Shown here: in pieces, positions 1 through 6,500 of the stretch
Position numbering within the stretch: the first letter of the stretch is position 1
Layout of the letters: every line of letters begins with the position of its first letter
Assembly (NCBI GenBank): GCA_030523505.1
Contig: JAUNIK010000160.1
Coordinates: 1 to 6,500 of the forward strand
Reading direction: 5' to 3'
Length of the DNA: 6,500 nucleotides
DNA from: Prevotellaceae bacterium
Lineage (GTDB): Bacteria > Bacteroidota > Bacteroidia > Bacteroidales > Bacteroidaceae
Notes under the pieces: generated by a model
Told to the model about the DNA's origin: nothing
The model's database searches: none
The model's input: only the letters and a program-made list of their open reading frames with translations
Translations under genes and position numbers: made by a program

Positions 1-286
1 CGTAATTCTCAACAGCAACATAAAACAATCTGTTATTCATTGTAAAGTATACTCCTCCATCAGACATATAGATGTCTCTGGCAAAAGGGCATTCTACACC
101 AATACACTGGTATCCCGGTACATCAGGCGCAGAAACAAAGTAAGTGGTAGGATAGTTTGGCTGATTGCTATAAAGATAGACAGAAATAGGGTTTGTATCC
201 ATCACTACATCAGGGTTTGATATAGATTGAGAGTAGATAGAAAGCGAAAATAGAAATAGAAGAAATGATATAAGATTTTTTTTCAT
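1..286 (-). CDS. Exported protein of unknown function, N-terminal part only (cut by window edge)
   Basis: Starting from the ATG at 286-284 the frame stays open for 95 codons to the window edge, so the C-terminus is missing. The N-terminus is a clear signal peptide: MKKN, then a hydrophobic stretch over residues 5-18 (L, I, F, S rich), then Tyr-Ser-Gln. Signal peptidase I cleavage is likely after Ser19, leaving Gln20 first, as is common for exported Bacteroidota proteins. There is no lipobox cysteine, so it is not a lipoprotein. The visible mature part is rich in Tyr, Asn, Val and Pro and looks beta-structured. It has two cysteines (61 and 66) that could form a disulfide in the periplasm. No family is recognised. 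The leader before the ATG is A-rich with no Shine-Dalgarno motif. The gene is co-directional with nifJ, 82 bases downstream of it, with a probable terminator between, so it is likely a separate unit. A real gene is near certain; its role is unknown. Confidence 0.85.
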   Translation of the reverse strand, partial: MKKNLISFLLFLFSLSIYSQSISNPDVVMDTNPISVYLYSNQPNYPTTYFVSAPDVPGYQCIGVECPFARDIYMSDGGVYFTMNNRLFYVAVENY

Positions 287-319
287 AACGAGTTTGTTTT
301 AATAGTTTCGTAAATATAA

Positions 320-344
320 GGAGAGGGCCACAAATGCCCTCTCC
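320..344 (-). terminator. Probable intrinsic terminator after nifJ
   Basis: A perfect 9-base-pair, mostly G/C stem pairs 320-328 with 336-344 around a 7-base loop (329-335). It begins 25 bases past the nifJ stop codon in the direction of nifJ transcription. On the minus strand the stem is followed by a T-rich but interrupted stretch (six T in nine bases, 319-311), so it fits a terminator with an imperfect tail. The other side is A/T-rich too, so it could act in both directions. Its position between two co-directional genes fits ending most nifJ transcripts while allowing some read-through into the exported-protein gene. Confidence 0.65.
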
Positions 345-368
345 CTTATTATATAATGTAAATTTACT

Positions 369-3983
<3,615 letters not shown>

Positions 3984-4001
3984 AATTAAAAAGTTAATAA
4001 T

Positions 4002-4017
4002 GTTATGTATAACGTTA
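4002..4017. promoter_or_regulatory. Overlapping dyads in the nifJ leader (possible operator)
   Basis: Two overlapping palindromes lie 19-34 bases upstream of the nifJ start. Positions 4002-4013 are an inverted repeat with 5-base arms (GTTAT/ATAAC) around GT, and 4010-4017 are the perfect 8-base palindrome TAACGTTA. They could be a binding site for a regulator of nifJ. No known regulator motif (for example the usual Rex or Fnr sites) is matched convincingly, and short palindromes arise easily in A/T-rich DNA. Confidence 0.25.
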
Positions 4018-4048
4018 ATGTTTCTTTTTATCCTTGTTGGATTGATTT

Positions 4049-4077
4049 CAAATATTTAATAGAGGAATCCGAGCAAC
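4049..4077 (-). promoter_or_regulatory. Weak candidate promoter for nifJ
   Basis: On the minus strand AATATTTG (4056-4049) matches the Bacteroidota -7 box TAnnTTTG at all but its first base. GTTG (4077-4074) lies 17 bases upstream as a possible -33 box, although the usual spacing is 19-21. Transcription would start near 4043, giving a leader of about 60 bases. The site overlaps the last codons of the ATPase gene. No better match occurs in the gap before nifJ. Because nifJ is expected to be strongly expressed, a dedicated promoter is likely, but this assignment is tentative. Confidence 0.3.
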
Positions 4078-5243
4078 CATAATGGTATCTTATTGTCGGA
4101 ACCGGTTTCTGTATTATACCTTGCGTAAAGGCAATCGCTCTGGTATCTCAGCTTCGCTTCGCTCTTCGCATCAATAATCCTGAACTGTTTCTTGCCGTCT
4201 ACGATGTAATAGTTGTCCTTGCCTTTCTGGTTCACAGTGTGGTCTTTCCACAAAGAGTTGACAAAGAATGTCTCCATTGCTTCCTGTACTGTTGCCTGAA
4301 TAGGATAGATGGCGAACAGGAGATTTGGATTGTGCATCATCACCTTTGCTGGTTTCTTTGGGAAATCCTCATTGACAGGATAAATGATGTTGATAAGTCT
4401 TGCATCGGCCATGAACTTTATATAGTTCATTACTGTGGCACGGCTGGTTTCCAGTTCTTGAGCGAGGGTTGACACATTCGGAGCCTTAGGGCCGTTTACC
4501 GCCAACTTGTAAAAGAGTTGCTTAATCTTGGAGAGATACTTCAACTCAATCTGTTTGATGAGAAGGATGTCAACCTCAGTCATCATGTTCATGGTTTTCA
4601 GCAGGTTCTCCGAGAAATTGCGCTGTTCAAGGAAGAACGGGTAGAAACCATGATGTATGTAATCCTCGAAATAATTCAGCGGATTGACATGTGTAAGGAT
4701 GCTCTTCGCTATGCGCTCATGGTTGCTTATTATCTCCTCGAGGGAGTAAGCAGGGAAATTATTTCCCGACATAAGGTTAACATATTCACGGAATGAAAAA
4801 CCACGCAGGTTGTAACTCTTTACAATACCGCCAATCTCCGCATTCTCTTCTTTCAGTCGCATGACGCTTGAACCTGTGAATACAATCTGAAGAGTAGGGT
4901 AGAGATCATAGCATCGACGGAGCTCTGCACTCCAGTCAGGCTGTTTGAATACCTGGTCGATAAGGAGGCATTTTCCGCCACGCGCTACAAACTCCCCTGC
5001 AAAACCAACGAATCCACGGTCCTGGAAGTAGAAATTGTTCATGTTGATGTAGAGGCAGCGACGATCGCGGGCACCATAGTGCTCCTTCGCGAACTGTAGC
5101 AGGAAAGTTGTCTTTCCTACGCCGCGTGTTCCTTTGATACCAATAAGGCGATCGTTCCAGTTTATCTCGTCCATGAGAAGACGGCGAACTGGAGCGGTAC
5201 AGCGTTCTACCAAATTGGCATGAGTCTCAAAAAAAGCCTCCAT
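4056..5243 (-). CDS. AAA_14/DUF4143-type P-loop ATPase with altered Walker B
   Basis: This 395-residue protein has the layout of the AAA_14 (P-loop) plus DUF4143 family, common in many copies in Bacteroidota and without a firmly known role. The Walker A loop is GTRGVGKTT (38-46). The Walker B strand is LLIDQ (93-97): the acidic Asp96 is present, but the next residue, the catalytic Glu in the usual DE pair, is Gln97. FTGSS (122-126) is the sensor strand, followed by the family motif GFSFREY (148-154). The arginine pair that usually precedes that motif (SRR) is absent; GGIVK (138-142) stands there. Residues about 255-285 form a winged-helix-like segment, and the C-terminal part (about 295-395) is the DUF4143 region, with a weak nuclease-like IIDAK (356-360) and the ending IPLWLLGFLY, which looks complete. 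No signal peptide or membrane segment is seen. It starts from a strong promoter facing away from the ATP-grasp gene. nifJ follows after 72 bases with no clear terminator between. Family assignment is firm; function and catalytic activity are open. Confidence 0.9.
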   Translation of the reverse strand: MEAFFETHANLVERCTAPVRRLLMDEINWNDRLIGIKGTRGVGKTTFLLQFAKEHYGARDRRCLYINMNNFYFQDRGFVGFAGEFVARGGKCLLIDQVFKQPDWSAELRRCYDLYPTLQIVFTGSSVMRLKEENAEIGGIVKSYNLRGFSFREYVNLMSGNNFPAYSLEEIISNHERIAKSILTHVNPLNYFEDYIHHGFYPFFLEQRNFSENLLKTMNMMTEVDILLIKQIELKYLSKIKQLFYKLAVNGPKAPNVSTLAQELETSRATVMNYIKFMADARLINIIYPVNEDFPKKPAKVMMHNPNLLFAIYPIQATVQEAMETFFVNSLWKDHTVNQKGKDNYYIVDGKKQFRIIDAKSEAKLRYQSDCLYARYNTETGSDNKIPLWLLGFLY

Positions 5244-5298
5244 CTTGTGGTTTACTCAAAAGTGTGATAATTATCTAACGGGAATGGCCCGCACTTAG

Positions 5299-5308
5299 TA
5301 CTATAGTA
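5299..5308. promoter_or_regulatory. 10-base palindrome at the ATPase transcription start (possible operator)
   Basis: TACTATAGTA (5299-5308) is a perfect palindrome. It spans the start point (about 5305) predicted from the consensus promoter at 5312-5342, where a bound repressor would block initiation. No specific regulator can be named. Autoregulation through the winged-helix segment of the ATPase is a guess only. Confidence 0.3.
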
Positions 5309-5311
5309 ATG

Positions 5312-5342
5312 CAAAGTTAACAATTAATTTTCAATTTGCAAA
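5312..5342 (-). promoter_or_regulatory. Consensus Bacteroidota promoter for the ATPase gene
   Basis: Read on the minus strand, the -33 box TTTG (5342-5339) is separated by exactly 19 bases from TAACTTTG (5319-5312), a perfect match to the -7 consensus TAnnTTTG used by the Bacteroidota primary sigma factor. Transcription should start about seven bases on, near 5305, giving a leader of about 60 bases before the ATG at 5243. This is the best promoter match found in the window. Confidence 0.75.
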
Positions 5343-5347
5343 GCAAA
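5335..5347. repeat. Inverted repeat between the divergent promoters
   Basis: TTTGC (5335-5339) and GCAAA (5343-5347) form an inverted repeat around AAA. It overlaps the -33 box of the leftward promoter and lies just upstream of the rightward one. A protein bound here could affect both genes. It may equally be chance in A/T-rich DNA with repeated TTTG boxes. Confidence 0.3.
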
Positions 5348-5373
5348 CATTACATTTATTCTGTAGTTTTTTG

Positions 5374-5381
5374 TATTTTTG
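5374..5381 (+). promoter_or_regulatory. -7 box of the promoter for the ATP-grasp gene
   Basis: TATTTTTG (5374-5381) matches TAnnTTTG at every fixed base and lies 56 bases before the ATG at 5438, so transcription should begin near 5387 with a leader of about 50 bases. The expected -33 position (about 5350-5353) reads TTAC, a poor match to TTTG, so the promoter may be weaker than the opposing one or need an activator. Confidence 0.6.
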
Positions 5382-5393
5382 CAGTGAAATAGA

Positions 5394-5431
5394 CTATAAA
5401 CGGCTCTATAGCCACATTAAACAAAGTTTAA
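5394..5431 (+). other. Leader of the ATP-grasp gene with several short hairpins
   Basis: Two mutually exclusive short stems occur: CTATA (5394-5398) with TATAG (5407-5411), and GGCT (5402-5405) with AGCC (5410-5413). A third stem, TTAAAC (5417-5422) with GTTTAA (5426-5431), ends six bases before the start codon, where it could hinder ribosome access. All are short and the third is A/T-rich, so regulatory meaning is uncertain. There is no Shine-Dalgarno motif. Confidence 0.25.
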
Positions 5432-5437
5432 AGCACT

Positions 5438-6442
5438 ATGGTTTTGCATATTTACAACCCTGAACATGATATCGCTCTTGGTAAAAATACTGTCTTTTTT
5501 ACACCACCAAAGGCTGCCCGCATCACCCGAGACGCTTTCTGCCATCGACCAGCTCTTTGGGCTGAAGATGGTGACTGGGTACTTGTTGACTATATAGAAC
5601 TGGCAGAAAGAAACCTAAAAGAGGATGGCCGCATACATGCAGATGTTCGGTTTGTGACAAAAGCAGACCTCGCAAGACTCAAAGCGGAAGATATGCCGGA
5701 AAAGGTTGAGTCTTGGGGATGGGACAGATTCCTTGTTGCTCAGCTCATAAGATGCAATCCTTTGTTTGCCCCACTGATGCCTTCTGAGGAATATCTGGAT
5801 CGTATAAGGATGTTCAGTTCGCGCCAGTTTGTGGCGGAAGTTCTTTTGCCGAAAATCCTAGCAACGGATGAAATACTAATCGGTGAGATGACGGTTTGCC
5901 GCGATGAAGAGGAGATATACGCTGAATTGCAGAAAAACAACGGTTGCATCGTGGCCAAGTCACCTTGGAGCTGCAGCGGAAGGGGTGTGCGATTCCTCAA
6001 CAATTCGCTGACTCAGAGTGAGTTGGGGTGGATTCGTAACACCTTGATTGAACAGGGGGGGGTGCTCGTGGAACCTCAGTATGATAAAGTTCTTGACTTC
6101 GCTATGGAGTTCTACGCAAATGGCACAGATGTGGAATACCGCGGATTGAATATCTTTGAGACTCGCAGTGGTGCATATCTTGGTAATGTAGAAGGTAGTA
6201 AAGACGAGAAACTGGCACTTCTTGGTAGCTATGTCCCGCTTGATGTTATAGAGCGGTTGAAAAGCAATATCATAAGTATAACCACCGATGTATTCTGCAA
6301 TGCATATGAAGGACCGTTTGGTATTGATATGATGGTTGTGAGGGGGGACGAAAACGAATACGAAAACGAAAATAGCAAATCAACAATAAGGATTCATCCT
6401 TGTGTGGAGATGAACCTCCGTAGGACTATGGGGCAGATATGA
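5438..6442 (+). CDS. ATP-grasp-fold enzyme of unknown substrate
   Basis: The 334-residue product begins with LHIYNPEHDIAL (3-14), an N-terminal signature I associate with uncharacterised Bacteroidota proteins, and then shows the ATP-grasp order of motifs. Lys174 in IVAKSP (171-176) is followed by a glycine/serine-rich flexible loop (SCSGRG, 178-183). VEP (211-213) fits the adenine-binding hinge and is followed by DFAMEF (220-225). GPFGID (292-297) supplies metal-binding Asp297, and HPCVEMNLR (320-328) supplies Glu324, Asn326 and Arg328. Such enzymes join a carboxylate to an amine or thiol through an acyl-phosphate; the substrate cannot be told from sequence. No signal peptide or membrane segment is seen, so it should be cytoplasmic. 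The ATG at 5438 follows a good -7 box and starts directly at the conserved N-terminus. Oddities: eight G in a row at 6055-6062, a repeated acidic insert DENEYENEN (304-312), and a stop only eight residues after Asn326. Fold assignment is good, function unknown. Confidence 0.85.
   Translation: MVLHIYNPEHDIALGKNTVFFTPPKAARITRDAFCHRPALWAEDGDWVLVDYIELAERNLKEDGRIHADVRFVTKADLARLKAEDMPEKVESWGWDRFLVAQLIRCNPLFAPLMPSEEYLDRIRMFSSRQFVAEVLLPKILATDEILIGEMTVCRDEEEIYAELQKNNGCIVAKSPWSCSGRGVRFLNNSLTQSELGWIRNTLIEQGGVLVEPQYDKVLDFAMEFYANGTDVEYRGLNIFETRSGAYLGNVEGSKDEKLALLGSYVPLDVIERLKSNIISITTDVFCNAYEGPFGIDMMVVRGDENEYENENSKSTIRIHPCVEMNLRRTMGQI
6055..6062 (+). repeat. Run of eight G inside the ATP-grasp gene
   Basis: An uninterrupted (G)8 runs from the last base of the Gln206 codon through Gly207 and Gly208 to the first base of Val209. 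Losing or gaining one G would bring an early stop within roughly 10 to 35 codons and remove the metal-binding motifs. In this window the frame is intact. Such tracts are prone to slippage, both in cells and in sequencing. Confidence 0.9.
6348..6370 (+). repeat. Tandem 12-base duplication in the ATP-grasp gene
   Basis: The 11-base word ACGAAAACGAA occurs at 6348-6358 and again at 6360-6370, a 12-base period that keeps the frame and encodes the repeated acidic residues DENE-YENE. It falls between the strand carrying Asp297 and the HPCVEMN strand, probably in a surface turn, so it need not harm the enzyme. A run of six G (6342-6347) lies just before it. Confidence 0.8.
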
Positions 6443-6463
6443 GGTTTTAATATAATTATAAAA

Positions 6464-6498
6464 AATAGGTAGCTGATGATTTCTCATTGCTACCTATT
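6464..6498 (+). terminator. Probable terminator after the ATP-grasp gene
   Basis: A perfect 10-base-pair stem joins 6464-6473 (AATAGGTAGC) to 6489-6498. Inside it ATGA (6476-6479) can pair with TCAT (6484-6487) around a four-base loop, giving a longer composite hairpin. It starts 21 bases past the stop codon at 6440-6442. The bases after the stem lie beyond the window, so a T-tract cannot be confirmed. A run of A precedes it, so it could also serve a gene converging from the right. Confidence 0.65.
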
Positions 6499-6500
6499 AT

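Noticed and set aside
311..335. Possible promoter for the exported-protein gene (TATATTTA at 318-311 with TTTG upstream)
   Set aside because: The -7 match lacks the final G, and the only TTTG upstream is 12 bases away instead of 19-21 and lies in the terminator loop and stem.
4031..4043. ATCC/GGAT hairpin downstream of the ATPase gene as a terminator
   Set aside because: The stem is only four base pairs, and on the minus strand it is followed by an A-rich, not T-rich, stretch.
4239..4796. Two plus-strand open frames (4239-4472 and 4518-4796) opposite the ATPase gene
   Set aside because: Both are antisense to conserved ATPase coding sequence and have no promoter or recognisable product.
5279..5291. 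CGGG/CCCG hairpin in the ATPase leader
   Set aside because: Four base pairs with a five-base loop is too small to claim as a regulatory structure.
5740..6003. 87-codon minus-strand open frame opposite the ATP-grasp gene
   Set aside because: It is antisense to the ATP-grasp loop motifs and has no recognisable product or control signals.

Overview
The window most likely comes from an anaerobic member of the Bacteroidota, probably of the Prevotella/Segatella type. Three things point there: a single-chain pyruvate:ferredoxin oxidoreductase, promoters matching the Bacteroidota form (TTTG, about 19 bases, TAnnTTTG), and start codons preceded by A/T-rich leaders with no Shine-Dalgarno motif. The species cannot be fixed from the sequence alone.

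Layout from left to right. Positions 1-286 (minus strand) hold the first 95 codons of an unrecognised exported protein that runs off the left edge. A GC-rich hairpin (320-344) separates it from nifJ (369-3983, minus), which encodes a complete 1204-residue pyruvate:ferredoxin oxidoreductase with every expected cofactor ligand. Upstream of nifJ, after a 72-base gap with no clear terminator, lies a complete AAA_14/DUF4143-type ATPase gene (4056-5243, minus). The intergenic region 5244-5437 carries back-to-back divergent promoters. One is a textbook Bacteroidota promoter driving the ATPase gene leftward. The other has a perfect -7 box and drives rightward a gene for an ATP-grasp-fold enzyme of unknown substrate (5438-6442, plus). 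That gene is followed by a strong hairpin (6464-6498), probably its terminator.

The genes do not form one obvious pathway. nifJ is core anaerobic energy metabolism: it makes acetyl-CoA, CO2 and reduced ferredoxin from pyruvate. The ATPase and the ATP-grasp gene share a divergent control region, which is the only hint of a link between them.

No clearly new multi-gene system is visible. The points most worth a second look are the ATPase, whose Walker B glutamate is a glutamine and whose usual downstream arginine pair is missing; the ATP-grasp gene, with a run of eight G in its coding sequence, a 12-base tandem duplication and an abrupt C-terminus; and the symmetric elements inside the divergent promoter region. 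No tRNA, rRNA, CRISPR array, insertion sequence or attachment site was seen.
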